DNA of 64,000 nt from Argopecten irradians (Eukaryota > Mollusca > Bivalvia > Pectinida > Pectinidae). The translations under genes and the position numbers were made by a program. A model generated the notes under the pieces. That model was not told where the DNA came from, ran no database searches, and worked only from the letters and a program-made list of their open reading frames with translations. Positions 1-11,743 of this stretch are shown one piece after another. The DNA lies in contig NC_091134.1 of assembly GCF_041381155.1 (NCBI RefSeq), forward strand, positions 60,357,467-60,421,466, given 5' to 3'. Every line of letters starts with the position of its first letter. Position 1 is the stretch's first letter.

Positions 1-905
1 AGATAGAGCATGATACACTCCAGACTATATCTATAACTCAGATAGGGCATGATACACCAGACTATATCTATAACTCAGATAGAGCATGATACACCAGACT
101 AATCTATAACTCAGATAGAGCATGATACACCAGACTATATCTATAACTCAGATAGAGCATGATACACCCAGACTATATCTATAACTCAGATAGAGCATGA
201 TACATCCAGACTATATCTATAACTCAGATAGAGCATGATACACCCAGACTATATCTATAACTCAGATAGAGCATGATACATCCAGACTATATCTATAACT
301 CAGATAGAGCATGATACACCCAGACTATATCTATAACTCAGATAGAGCATGATACATCCAGACTATATCTATAACTCAGATAGAACATGATACACCCGGA
401 CTATATCTATAACTCAGATAGAGCATGATACACTCAGACTATATCTATAACTCAGATAGAGCATGATACATCCAGACTATATCTATAACTCAGATAGAGC
501 ATGATACACCAGACTATATCTATAACTCAGATAGAGCATGATACATCCAGACTATATCTATAACTCAGATAGAGCATGATACACTCAGACTATATCTATA
601 ACTCAGATAGGGCATGATACATCCAGACTATATCTATAACTCAGATATGGCATGGTACATCCAGACTATATCTATAACTCAGATAGAGCATGATACATCT
701 AGACTATATCTATAACTCAGATAGGACATGGTACACAAGACTATATCTTTAACTCAGATAGAGCATGATACACTCAGACTATATCTATAACTCAGATAGG
801 GCTTGATACACCCGAACTACATCTATAACTCAGATAGAGCATAATACACCAGACTATATCTATAACTCAGATAGGGCATGATACACCCACACTATATCTA
901 TAATT
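1..905. repeat. 38-bp tandem satellite (about 24 copies, runs off the left edge)
   Basis: The unit reads GATACACCCAGACTATATC followed by a 19-bp half containing TATAACTCAGATAGAGCAT. Copies are nearly uniform in length. They vary mainly at the GATACA[CT]CC/GATACACC position and by a few point changes (GAGC/GGGC, CATG/CTTG). The array is already in progress at base 1, so its true length is unknown. No gene lies in it. Confidence 0.95.
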
Positions 906-1290
906 CAGATAGAGCACGAAACAGCCGGACTATATCACGAAACGCCCAGGGTATATCACGATACTCTCAGATTATATCACGATACACGCAGACTACAACA
1001 CGATACACCCAGACTTTATCACGATATACCCAGACTATATAACGATACACTCAGACTATATCACGATACATGCAGACTACAACACGATACACCCAGACTA
1101 TATCACGATACACCCAGACTATATCACGATACGTCCAGGCTATATCACGATACATCCAGACTATATCACGATACACGCAGACTACATCACGATTCACCCA
1201 GACTATATCACGATACACGCAGACTACATCACGAAACATCCAGACTATATCACGATACACGCAGACTATACATCACGATACCACGAGACG
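906..1290. repeat. 21-bp tandem satellite (about 18 copies), related to the 38-bp array
   Basis: The unit is GATACACCCAGACTATATCAC with variants such as ACTACAACACGATACACGCAG. It directly abuts the 38-bp array and shares its first 19 bases. Because 21 is a multiple of three, frames stay open on both strands and give repeats of YRDIVWV on the minus strand and TISRYTQ on the plus strand. These are periodicity artefacts, not proteins. Degenerate CGAGAT/GATATCAC words fade out to about 1,500. Confidence 0.93.
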
Positions 1291-1499
1291 AAATCCCAAA
1301 AACGCGATAGACGAGATTCCGACACCGCGAGGCGATATCACTGGGCGAGATCCCGATCACGCAAGAAGAAATATCCCGATACTGTAAGACAAGATTGCAA
1401 TAAAAAGATTGATATTGTGATACTACGAGACGAATTCCTAGCAGTGTTGTTGTCTCGCTTGGCAGTATCATGATTTTTTGAATTCGTCGAGATATTGTG

Positions 1500-2800
1500 A
1501 TCTTGAATTATATTAATCCAGCAACCATAGTTTTGTCATGTTGTAAATAATCTGTATATATATATGGCACGCAACATTATTCCCTTATCACTGTATCAGA
1601 AACGTCATGTTCAGTTAACTCTCCGATCGAGTCTTGGATGAGAATATTTTAAAGTTATGTTGTTAACTATCGCTCGTGCCTCAGGGTTACATTGGCGAAT
1701 TAATGGGAAATTCGAGATAAGAAGCATACTCTCTATTAGCCTGTATCACACAAATTGAGTAAGAAGGCAAATCCATTAGCGACAGTTTGACACCGTTATC
1801 TATCACAAAATGATTACTCGGCTTCCATATGATCTCTCCGTAGACTCGATGGTAACGGTATATGAATCAGGGTAAATTACTCTTTCGTCCTAACCCGCAT
1901 TTAAATCGATCGCATCAAAAGTTTTGTCAGTTGCTAATTGTTTTCATTCATTTTTGAATGAGTAATGCTGATGAAATTTAAAGTGAGTGACAGCGTTGAT
2001 GGTATAGGAAAGTTGTGGTATATCTTTTTGTTTTACAAAATGTGCACTTTGTTAATTTTTATTCTCTTTTGCTATGAGCATACGAGTCCCATGAAGGTCG
2101 ATTTTTCGTTACAAGCCAGGAAAATGAGGAAATCTGTGAAATGTACAAAAGGCACTCAAGGTTGTTAAAGCATCAGGTCACGACGCCATTTTAAGTGCAC
2201 GTGTCACAACGTAAGAACTGCCGTCTAGTCGGCAGCCGACAGGCTGTACCACATGCACTGACGTGCATTTATATACACTGCCACAACGATATATAAGTTC
2301 ATAAAGCAATCCAGTTTATGGTGAACCCTTGTCTAAATTAATACACGGTGCCATATATTCAATATGTCACGTGCATGTCATGCTCGGTATACAGCCACCA
2401 GAGGACGCGCTAATTAGATCGCGCTACGTGTTAATGGGCCTGCTAATTCGGCGGGACATGGCACGCGCGCTGGATAACATTATTATGTTGTGTAAGTGGT
2501 CATTCGGGCACTGGTCAGTGTCAGACACTGGTCACAACCAATTTAATCTTTAATGTCGACGGTTAATTTGACACGGTCACTTTGCCGGACCACTTCACGA
2601 AGCCCGTAAATCTTTCCTGTTTCCGAGGACACACGGGTCAAAGGTCAAAGTTGATATTATACAGAAAGCCAAGTCCGGATGTCGCGTGAATGCTGCAACG
2701 TCATGGGAATGAACCTGCCTGATTAATTTGTACCCTACTAGCGGGTACATGTACGTCCAAGCGTGATCAGTCGTCATATTTCGATTTCTATATTTCTGTT
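1500..2800. other. intergenic stretch, no gene recognised
   Basis: Unique-looking AT-rich sequence. Open frames of 60-75 codons at 1965-2168 and 2329-2553 have no recognisable domain. I see no repeat structure beyond a local GGTCA-rich patch near 2,490-2,540. Confidence 0.6.
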
Positions 2801-3608
2801 AAAGGGACATGAACCTTAAATAATTTGTTCTGTATGCTTAGATATGGTTTCCGGATGTTTATTGAATATTTAATTACAATGATTGGTTATCTAAAACAAC
2901 AAGAAAACGTGGGGAATACCTACCTCAAAAATGATAGAAATAGACCGTCATCTTATATTTTTGGAACACAAAATGAAAGCTGGCCGAAAGCGAGGTTATA
3001 ATGAACAACAAACTTGCTGACGTGACAAGGAATATTAGTTTTCCACATTTTAAAATTATTTTCTAATTTACGATGGTTGATAAATGAAGTTTAAGCCATA
3101 TTTGTTATAAAACAATTTGTATTTAGCGTAAGAATAATAAGTCAAAAGCCAAACGAGACTTTTCATTCGATCATGACAGGGCACCGCGAAGGGAGGTTCC
3201 TGACTTAGTATGAAGTGGGGAGTTGCTCCCGTCTATTGCATTTCAGCGATCCATTCATATTTACCTACTTTCCCAATCGCGCACGTTACTGACTCTTGAC
3301 GTACACTGTTTTCTATCGGAATTCGTTTGTGTTCGCTTCACCCACGTTTTTGACCCAACATTTTGTTTACATGCATTTAATTTGTGCAGTGCATTGTGGG
3401 TGGTCACTAAAGTTCAACACTACTATACTATCGTTACAAAATTCGACCGGGTCGGTTCAAAATACAGAAAGATAGAATTTCCATTATAATTATTTTATTT
3501 GACACATTTGCACAATAACTGATATGTATTACTTAGTAAGGTATCTGACACGTCTTAAATATGTATTTTACTCAAATTTACATGGTTTATTTAGGTTCAT
3601 GTCCCTTT
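2801..3608. mobile_element. non-autonomous DNA transposon (MITE-like) with 16-bp terminal inverted repeats
   Basis: The left end AAAGGGACATGAACCT (2801-2816) is the exact reverse complement of the right end AGGTTCATGTCCCTTT (3593-3608), and the similarity continues inward through AAATAA/TTATTT. The element is about 808 bp and encodes no transposase; the 88-codon open frame inside it is unremarkable. TTAA stands at 2799-2802 at the left end and at 3610-3613, one base past the right end. That suggests but does not prove TTAA (piggyBac-type) targeting. No other copy is in the window. Confidence 0.65.
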
Positions 3609-4252
3609 TTTAAATTTGTCTCGAATGTCATGGGTGAATGTAAGAGATGTGATGTCAGTTGCTGAAGAAAACTGTATAGTGTAGAAGGATAAACTTAAAA
3701 TAATACAAATCTGTCATCAGTACGTGTAACCGAATCGGTCCTGATATTACAGAAGAGATACATAGAGATTGGAAACTCCTTCTTTGTCCTGTCTGACGTC
3801 AGAAGGACTTCCGGTTGATAGACATTTTCCTTGTCTTACTACATTGAAGTGTACTGGATTAAACCTGTAATTTTGTATATATATCAAGTATATCATGGTT
3901 TGATATGACTGTGTTTTAGATTAAGCTGCTTAATAAAATATGTCTTATGAAAACATGAAAATGAGCATTTTTACCTTTTCAGTTTTACATTCAATGCCCT
4001 TTGTGCGTTTTCTTTTATTGATATTTAAGCTGAAATATTATTTTTTGTTTCGAAAATCGTACCCACACTATCTGAAAATTACTGGCGGATTCGCCAATCT
4101 CTCTAATACATGTATGTCTTTGCATGGTTCTTAGTAGGAACTTGTGTCTATCATTATTCTCGCCGTGTAGTAATCATAGAGATTTAGAGACATGTTGTGT
4201 GATATCTCAATATCTGGATGCAATAATATAAGACATTAGCAGTAGATTCCGG
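3609..4252. other. intergenic stretch with one CRE palindrome
   Basis: AT-rich unique sequence. The only marked site is a full TGACGTCA palindrome at 3794-3801. No coding signal was recognised. Confidence 0.5.
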
Positions 4253-4471
4253 TCTTTACCCCATCTTTACCCCATCTTTCCACCATCTTTACCCCATTTT
4301 GCCACATCTTTACCCCATCTTTCCACATTTTTACCCCATCTTTATCATATCTTTACCCCATCTTTCCACCATCTTTACCCCATTTTGCCATATCTTTACC
4401 CCATCTTTCCACATTTTTACCCCATCTTTATCACATCTTGACCCGATCTTTACCCCATCTTCCCACATTTT
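4253..4471. repeat. short pyrimidine-rich tandem array (unit about 17-20 bp)
   Basis: About a dozen degenerate copies of CTTTACCCCATCTTTCCACAT and shorter variants. The plus strand is almost free of G. It explains the 70-codon frame rich in F, P, I, H and S that crosses it. Confidence 0.85.
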
Positions 4472-6861
4472 CAAAACAGACATATTATCACCTCAGTTTG
4501 TTTCAACATAAGACGTGTCAGGTCGCAAGCCAAGATCTGATTATTCCAGTGTACTAGCGGTGTAACTTACAATCCGTAAAGAGACCGGAAAGCAACGAAC
4601 GATCTCCGAACAAGACAACCCGGGGAGTCGGAACAGTATTAACTCAAAAAGTCAAAGTTCAAGTCACTCAGTTCCTTAGATTCATACACAGATGAAGATC
4701 TTCTCCACTGGATTCATATTTCCGAAGTCAATTATTACATGCTGCGAGAAACATCGCCTTCTACGCAACTTCAGTCATAATGGCCACACCGGAAATACGT
4801 CAGTAATTGCGTTGGAACTAATCAGGTCGATTAAATTCCGGAAGTTAAGGTTTCCTGCATTCGTTAAAACACGCTAATTTGTATAACATCATTACACGAT
4901 TGTTTCCGTTCAAATGAGGACAGAGGTCGATAAAATCTGATCGTATATCCAATTTTAGGAGACAGTTTTAAGTTAATAAATTATGTAAGAATTTCGCGTC
5001 AGGTCTTCAAATTATCTTCTTAGGTATCAAACGTCCAAGTGATCCATTACTTCTGAATATCTACTTCCGGTGATCGGAAGTATTGGCAGACATAAATACG
5101 TACGAATTATTATCGGAAGATCGAGACACTTGTTTCAATGATTTCGGTGTGCCTCAGTTTCTTTCATTAAAGCAAGAGGAAACTCGTGAGAAAATAATCA
5201 GTAAAACCGACGCGGCATATTGTATATCTTCGTATTTCGTAAGCGTTGATATTACTTTTTTCTTTATTAAAACTCGGAAACGGGTTACAGAACGGTTTCT
5301 AACAATTTTTAATGAGCGTGCATCCTTATATGTTTCTCTATAAAGCACGTGTGTTTCTATTCAAGCACGACTGATTAAATTGTTATTAATGATTTGGCAG
5401 GAGAAAGTGGGTAGTTAGTGATCACGTGGCTTATAACTGAATTAGTGTCATTTTCCACAGCTGGAGAAAAAGGTTACTGACCCGTCCAAAGGTCAAGTAC
5501 ACAGAAATGAATCCGCGTTCGCGTCAATGTATGATTTTTTTTTTAAATTACAGACGACGAGCGCCAGTATTTCGTTTGTTGTAGGTAGCTTTCCAGAATG
5601 GTATACCTTTGAAAATTAGAAGCAAATCCATACAGTGCCAAGGAGTAGAATTTCATTGAAATGTAGCGCAGACTTAGTTGATATAAAGGTCTCTGAATGT
5701 TAGTTAGATTAAGTTAATTACGAGAGCAGGATCTGTTTTACACTAAATCGAGAGATCGACACCATATTACTATGTAATCAGTAGGTAACAGAAAAACTTG
5801 TACGTGTGTGGGAGAATATCAACTACAAACGAACTTAATGCACCAATCAGACAATGCCTATATATATGCCATCAGCTCCGTTTTAATGACGTCATCTATA
5901 ATTGCTCTCCTTCATGTGTCTAAAACACACACAGGAGGCGTGTTCAAAATTATCCCAAAGTATGATTCTCTTTACTAATTGAAACGCCCATCATAAAATG
6001 ACCGCTTTGTGAAATATCTCCATGTAACAAGACGACTTATTTCAATGATAGATCTACATATCCAATTTAAACACACAAAATCGCCGTGTATGATTCTGTG
6101 TGGTTGAAATTCAACCTTGAAATATCGTATCAATCATATTTACAGCGCGTACATCGTGACGTCACCAGGTAGCGTTTTGTGAGTCAGTAGACGGGAGAAC
6201 CACGCCATATTTCATCAGGAAGCCCTCTGACCTCATCATAGGCGTATTGTTTTAGATCGAATAAGTATGATCAGGACAATGATACATTTCGACTCATCAC
6301 ACGAATGGTTTTAGGAGTTTTGACTATTTTTTCTAACCACGGTGAGAAAAATGCACAAGCATTGCATACAAACAACAAAGTCACTTCGTGGTTTTTGTTT
6401 TTAATATTTTCTAAAGTATCAAAATAAGATGTACAGTAACTTCTTTAACATACATTGTACGTTCATTTTCACAACTTACACGCATCATTGTCTTTCAAGT
6501 AAAAGTGTAAAATATTATATACATGTATTAATGAATATATAATTTGTCCTTATCACTTGCTCTTGCGGAACCAAACCCAGATTATGAGTGTGACAATCGC
6601 CGTGACAGTTGTTCTGACAGGGAGGAAGTCTATCGATAAAAAATGCCAGCTTTTATATTTCCGGGTTTTAGTAGCCACACTTTCGTACATTAATATAGTT
6701 CCGTCAAGAATATTGTAGCCTAGTTAGAACATGAGGGCACCTACGAAGTATTAACTAAAGCGGACAAATTGTTCGTCGAGTTTCCTAAGTGCAATATTTA
6801 GCACAAGCGATTGACCTTTACTTTGTTTTTCTTTGGCGTACAAGGTAATATTGCAAATATC
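4472..6861. other. intergenic stretch with two CRE palindromes
   Basis: No gene recognised. Two open frames of 60-90 codons (4692-4877 and 5083-5343) have no domain or splice context I can identify. TGACGTCA palindromes occur at 5887-5894 and 6157-6164. Confidence 0.5.
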
Positions 6862-8264
6862 TATTCCCATATTAAAAATACAACGTGAACTCTTTGTCAA
6901 CTGTTCCCATAGTAAGAGTAAACATGTATCCTCGTTATCTGTTCCAATAGTAACAATACAGCATCATGCATCCTGGTTTCTCTGTTTCTATATTAACAAT
7001 ATAGCATTATATATCCTGGTTTTTCTGTTCCCATAGTAAAATACAGCATCATGTATCCTTGTTTATCTGTTTCTATAGTAACTATACAGCATTATGTATC
7101 CTGGTTTATCTATTCCCATAGTAACAATACAGCATCATGTATCCTGGTTTATCTGTTCCCATAGTAACAATACAACATCATGTATCCTGGTTTATCTGTT
7201 TCTATAGTAACAATACAGCATCATGTATCCTGGTTTATCTGTTTCTATAGTAACAATACAGCATCATGTATCCTGGTTTATCTGTTCCCATAGTAACAAT
7301 ACAGCATCATGTATCATGGTTTATCTGTTCCCATAGTAACAATACAACATCATGTATCCTGGTTTATCTGTTCCAATAGTAACAATACAGCATCATGTAT
7401 CCTGGTTTATCTGTTCCCATAGTAACAATACAACATCATGTTTCCTGGTTTATCTGTTCCCATAGTAACAATACAACATCATGTTTCCTGGTTTATCTGT
7501 TCCCATAGTAACAATACAGCATCATGTTTCCTGGTTTATCTGTTCCCATAGTAACAATACAACATCATGTTTCCTGGTTTATCTGTTCCAATAGTACCAA
7601 TACAGCATTATATATCCCGGTTTATCTGTTCCCATGGTAACAATACAACATCATGTATCCTGGTTGATCTGTTCCCATAGTAACAATACAACATAATGTA
7701 TCCTGGTTTATCTGTTACCATAGTAACAATACAACATCATATATCCCGATTTATCTGTTCCCATAGTAACATCATGTATCCTGGTTTATCTGTTCCTATA
7801 TTAACAATACAGCATTATGTATCCTGGTTTATCTGTTCCCATAGTAACATCATGTATCCTGGTTTATCTGCCATAGTAACATCGTGTAACCTGGTTTATC
7901 TTTTCCCATAGTAATAAGACAGCATTATGTATCCTGGTTTATCTGTTCCCATCATTACAACACAACATCATATATCCTGGTTTATCTAATCCCAAAGTGA
8001 CAATACAACAATACGTATCCTGGTACATCTTTTCCCATAGTAACATCGTATATCTTGGTTTATCTGTTCCCATAGTAACATCATGTATCCTAGTTTATTT
8101 AATCCCATAGTAACAATACAACATCATGCATCCTGGTTTAAATGTTTCCATAGTAACAATACAATATCATGTATCCTGGTTTATCTATTCCCATAGTAAC
8201 AATACAATATCATGTATCCTGGTTTATCTATTCCCATAGTAACAATACAACATCATGTATCATC
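6862..8264. repeat. 43-bp tandem satellite (about 33 copies)
   Basis: The basic unit runs CCATAGTAACAATAC, A[AG]CATCATGTATCC, TGGTTTATCTGTT. Near 7,770-7,880 and 8,040-8,100 shorter copies of about 34 bp lack the AATACAACA part. Copies at both ends are more diverged than those in the middle, as expected for unequal exchange in a tandem array. There is no spacer diversity, so this is not a CRISPR-like array. Confidence 0.93.
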
Positions 8265-8393
8265 TGGTGATCTAGTGCTCAATATCATATCAACGTGATG
8301 TACGCACAGGGAACGATCATACAGGGGTTCAACAAACGGTAGTGGAGAGAAGGCAATCTAATTAAAATTATACTCTATGATACGCTCCAATGC

Positions 8394-8682
8394 CATCCTC
8401 GATACTGCAGGGGTTGTTATCGCTGACCTTATATCCATCCGTGGACTATCTCTTAGTAAAACTGGAGGCAGTTCGGGAGAAAAAAAACTCTGACGAATGA
8501 CAGGACTGCAAATACTTACTTCATTTGAAGTTTACAGAGAGTGATACGCTCAACTTCAAAACAACACAGTCAACCACAGTGTACCGTTATATAATCAAGT
8601 TACCTGTGTCTTCTATTGCCTGCATTTTTACAAGGAGATAGCCCAGAGGTAGATATAACGTCAGTGATAGGAACCTCTGGAG
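8394..8682. mobile_element. Mutator-like non-autonomous element, copy A
   Basis: The left end CATCCTCGATACTGCAGGGG and the right end (GGAGATAGCCCAGAGG onward to CTCTGGAG) match the ends of the well-defined copy C at 11,744-12,183. The core holds CAACTTCAAAACAACACAGTC and GTCAACCACAGTGTACCG, also found in the other copies. The right end runs directly into copy B, and no clean target duplication is visible for A alone. No coding capacity. Confidence 0.7.
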
Positions 8683-10059
8683 CATCCTTACGATCTCCAC
8701 ACCCCTGGACTATCTCATAGTGAAATTGAAGGCAGCTCAGCGGAAAACATTTGACCAATCACAGGCCAGCAAAGATTTCCTTTGAAGACCACAAAGAGGG
8801 CGACGCCTACACACTGTAACATCAAAGCCACACAGTCAACCACAGTGTACCGTTATACAGCTCTCTTGATGTACCTCAAATGACTAAATTACCTGTTCTG
8901 TTGCCTCCAGTTTTACTATGAGATAGTCCAGGGCACAGGGACCTGGCACGATTTTTTAAAACTAACAGTATACATATATATATTATAGTATCAAGGGTAT
9001 GAACTCGGCGGTCGAGAAAAACGGACCTATTTTTTTAAAACCGTGATTATTTTAATAAATTGGTTCTGTGCAATACTGACGGATATCTTACCTTAAAGAG
9101 AAATAATTTATCTTTCCATTGAGTGCTTGATGAACAAAATTGGCCAAGTTTTGACGAAGTTATGGCTTGATGAATCGGGAAATTTACGAAAAATATGCTA
9201 GGTAGACATTTCCCTGTCCGGTCGAAATGTCGTCTCGGCTCTAATGGGTACCTAAAAAACCAAGCCAAAATCACAAAATCTACGCTTGTGGTGGTAAACA
9301 GTACCCATAACCGTGTTCATCCACAATCTCCTTTGCATGTGTCATCACCCGTACTTTGTAGAAACACCATTTAAACATCGTGTAGCTCTCTTACTTTAAC
9401 CGTCACCGCCATGTTCATTTGTTCTTCGGAACGCTTCTCGAGTTTACTCACAAGCACAACACTACATAATTTGCATAATGTAGTCACGATATGTAAAGTC
9501 GAGAAGCGTTCCGAGAGAAAAATGAACATGGCGGTGACGGTTAAAGTAAGTGAGCTACACGATGTTTAAATGGAGTTTCTACAAAGTACGGGTCATGACA
9601 CCTCCGAAGGAGATTGTGGATGAACACAGTTATGGGTACTGTTTACCACCACAAGCGTAGATTTTGTGATTTTGGCTTGGTTTTTGAGGTACCCATTAGA
9701 GCCGAGACGACATTTCTACCGGACAAGGAAATGTCTACCTAGCATATTTATCGTAAATTTCCCGATTCATCAAGCCATAACTTCGTCAATACTTGGCCAA
9801 TTTTGTTCATCAAACACTCAATGGAAAGATAAATTATTTCTCTTTAAGGTAAGATATCCGTCAATGTTGTATAAAACCTATTTATTAAAATAATAACGAT
9901 TTTAAAAAAATAGATCGGTTTTTCTCGACCGCCGAGTTCATACCCTTGATACTATAATATATATATGTATACTAATGGTTAAAAATTTTCGTGCCAGGTC
10001 CCTGTGGTCCAGGGGTGTAAAGATCGTAAGTGAGCGGAACCCCTGGAGTATCAAGGATG
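8683..10059. mobile_element. Mutator-like non-autonomous element, copy B, split by a hAT-like insertion
   Basis: It starts CATCCTTACGATCTCCACACC, apparently missing about 25 bases of the terminal repeat seen in copy C. It continues through the shared core and ends ATCGTAAGTGAGCGG ... CTGGAGTATCAAGGATG. The right terminal repeat is interrupted by the element at 8934-10006. Head-to-tail contact with copy A suggests a dimeric insertion or nested transposition. A further terminal-repeat fragment, GGAGTATCGATTCGAGGATG, follows at about 10,065-10,084. Confidence 0.7.
8934..10006. mobile_element. hAT-like foldback element, 1,073 bp, with exact 8-bp target duplication
   Basis: The element begins CACAGGGACCTGGCACGA and ends TCGTGCCAGGTCCCTGTG. 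It is flanked by GTCCAGGG at 8926-8933 and again at 10007-10014, an exact 8-bp duplication typical of hAT elements. Its two arms of about 520 bp are inverted copies of each other meeting near 9,470-9,480, so the whole element can fold into one hairpin. Each arm carries the same 75-codon open frame (9047-9274 minus; 9666-9893 plus). The two translations differ at about 11 residues with few silent changes, so this is neutral drift rather than a protein under selection. It encodes no transposase. Confidence 0.85.
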
Positions 10060-10829
10060 CCTATGGAGTATCGATTCGAGGATGCTCCCATAGTGTAGCA
10101 TGGTATACGCCGTGGAGCAGAAATACGAGTCTAATTTAAATAGATTTGAGGAGGGGTCATTCTGAAAGGAATCTTTGTAGTGTACAGAAGACAATGAGAA
10201 CAATTCGGATGCATTTGTGCATGTTCTCAAAAAACCGCATCTGTTATATCTTTATTGATAAAATAAGATCAGAAATTGATCAAATAAATTTGTAAAGTGA
10301 GATCAAACAATAGCCTAAATTCGCACTTAATCAAGAATGTCTGTTATATATTGGTAACATATACGTCCAATTAAACTTTATAACACGACGGCACTACACA
10401 TCCAAACTCCTTTGTATGTGGGTCTGATGGCCGTATAAATGGGCAACCAAGCAGAAAACTCTGCCTATCACCTCCTGTGCGCGTACGCCTGCATGCCTGG
10501 GGTAATCCGAGTCCACATGTGCATCGAGTCCGACTGCGCTCGACCGAGACTTGCAAAGCACGAGACCAGAAAACAAGTTGATTGATACCCTCTGTGGAGT
10601 GGTGTTTTGTTGGCTATCTGGCCGAACTGCTCTCCAGATAAGGAGGTCGAATTACATTAGCTGCACGTGAGGATTCAAAATGGCCGACTGTTGTGGAATT
10701 TTAAGGGGTTTTTTCTACTCATTTTTCGCTTGGGACACGCAGTTAACATAGTTTTAAGTCGGATATCATTTTACTCACACGTACAAATACCAACATAATG
10801 GATACTTAATTTTTACGATTGAAAAACAT
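10060..10829. other. intergenic stretch, no gene recognised
   Basis: Moderately GC-richer patch at 10,380-10,580 with overlapping 60-codon minus-strand frames. No domain recognised. AAAATGGCCGAC at about 10,678 resembles a weak YY1-type word. Confidence 0.45.
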
Positions 10830-11340
10830 CACAATTCAATTCATTTATTTGCATTTTTACATCCACAAACAAGGGTCGATAGCAAATTACAAAGATAACA
10901 TTAAATGTATAACAAAATAATAATAAAACAAGAACAACTTAAGCATTCAGCAAGCCCGCTTTCCTCAGCTCAAACGACTTTTTAATGAAGAGGCCCAAAT
11001 CCTGCAGAAGTTGTGGTTCATTAGATGACAATAACTTTATTAAATTTTCATAGTCTGTGAACATAGAATAAATTTTGTATTTAGATAAGAAAGTTTTTCT
11101 TTCAGTAGAATTTACTGTACACTTGAGTATGAAGTAACCGGTGCTGGCGAGGTATCTTTTTTGTCCTACCAGCGTAACTAGATACTATATCTGTACCTCC
11201 TTTTTTCCATTATTACAAATAACCTTCCATCGTGTCTGTGTTTTATAATAGAGATGACAACTTCTTGACAGGATTCGATTGGAAGGAGATCATTACGACA
11301 ATATATAGTATCTATAGTTTGATTGTTACAGGATTTAAAC
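10830..11340 (-). mobile_element. 5'-truncated LINE relic (C-terminal end of ORF2 and 3' tail)
   Basis: On the minus strand an open block from 11175 to a stop at 10939-10941 translates to a peptide containing YFILKCTVNSTERKTFLSKY, LIKLLSSNEPQLLQDL and FIKKSFELRK. This matches the layout of the last 70 residues of many invertebrate non-LTR ORF2 proteins: a C-x-(n)-Y/N-x-R segment, an acidic linker, then a basic helix ending in ELRK. An upstream block (11330-11185), in another frame and closed by a stop, contains NDLLPIESCQEVVISIIKHR, which could be more of the same protein. The 3' side ends in GCAAATAAATGAATTGAA, a typical LINE tail. No reverse transcriptase core remains. Confidence 0.6.
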
Positions 11341-11734
11341 ATTCACAAGTGTGCCAGTGTTTTCTCAAAAACATTACCAGCGACGTTTTTTCCCCGGTGA
11401 TCTCAAGTTAGAGAACTATATCTGAAGTGTGTGGTTTTTACTCTACTTGGCTCAATTCATGTGTAAATACTCCAAACATGACACATATGACACCAAGGGA
11501 CACAACTCGTTTTGTGTTGTAGAGCCAATTTTGCAGTGTTGTCACTTTGAGACGGCGTATTAATACTTAGTATGTTTGAAACTGCATATATTTATTTGAT
11601 ACATATGTTCTAGGTTGAGTTTTACATTTAACTAAGTAATTTAATTCTGTTTAAGTTTTAATTTGGCTAGTACTAATTACATGAAGTATGACAAAAACCC
11701 ACTTTATTTTTGTTTTTAATTGTATTAAAGGGCC
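11341..11734. other. intergenic stretch, nothing recognised
   Basis: AT-rich sequence between the LINE relic and Mutator-like copy C. No coding, repeat or RNA signal seen. Confidence 0.5.
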
Positions 11735-11743
11735 ACTAGCTTT

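Noticed and set aside
1051-1387. Open frames with YRDIVWV or TISRYTQ repeats
   Set aside because: They are translations of the 21-bp satellite, whose unit is a multiple of three.
6862-8264. CRISPR-like array
   Set aside because: Units are contiguous 43-bp satellite copies with no unique spacers, in a eukaryotic genome.
9047-9893. 75-codon frame present in both arms of the hAT-like element
   Set aside because: The arms differ almost only at amino-acid-changing positions, as expected for neutral drift, and no transposase motif is seen.
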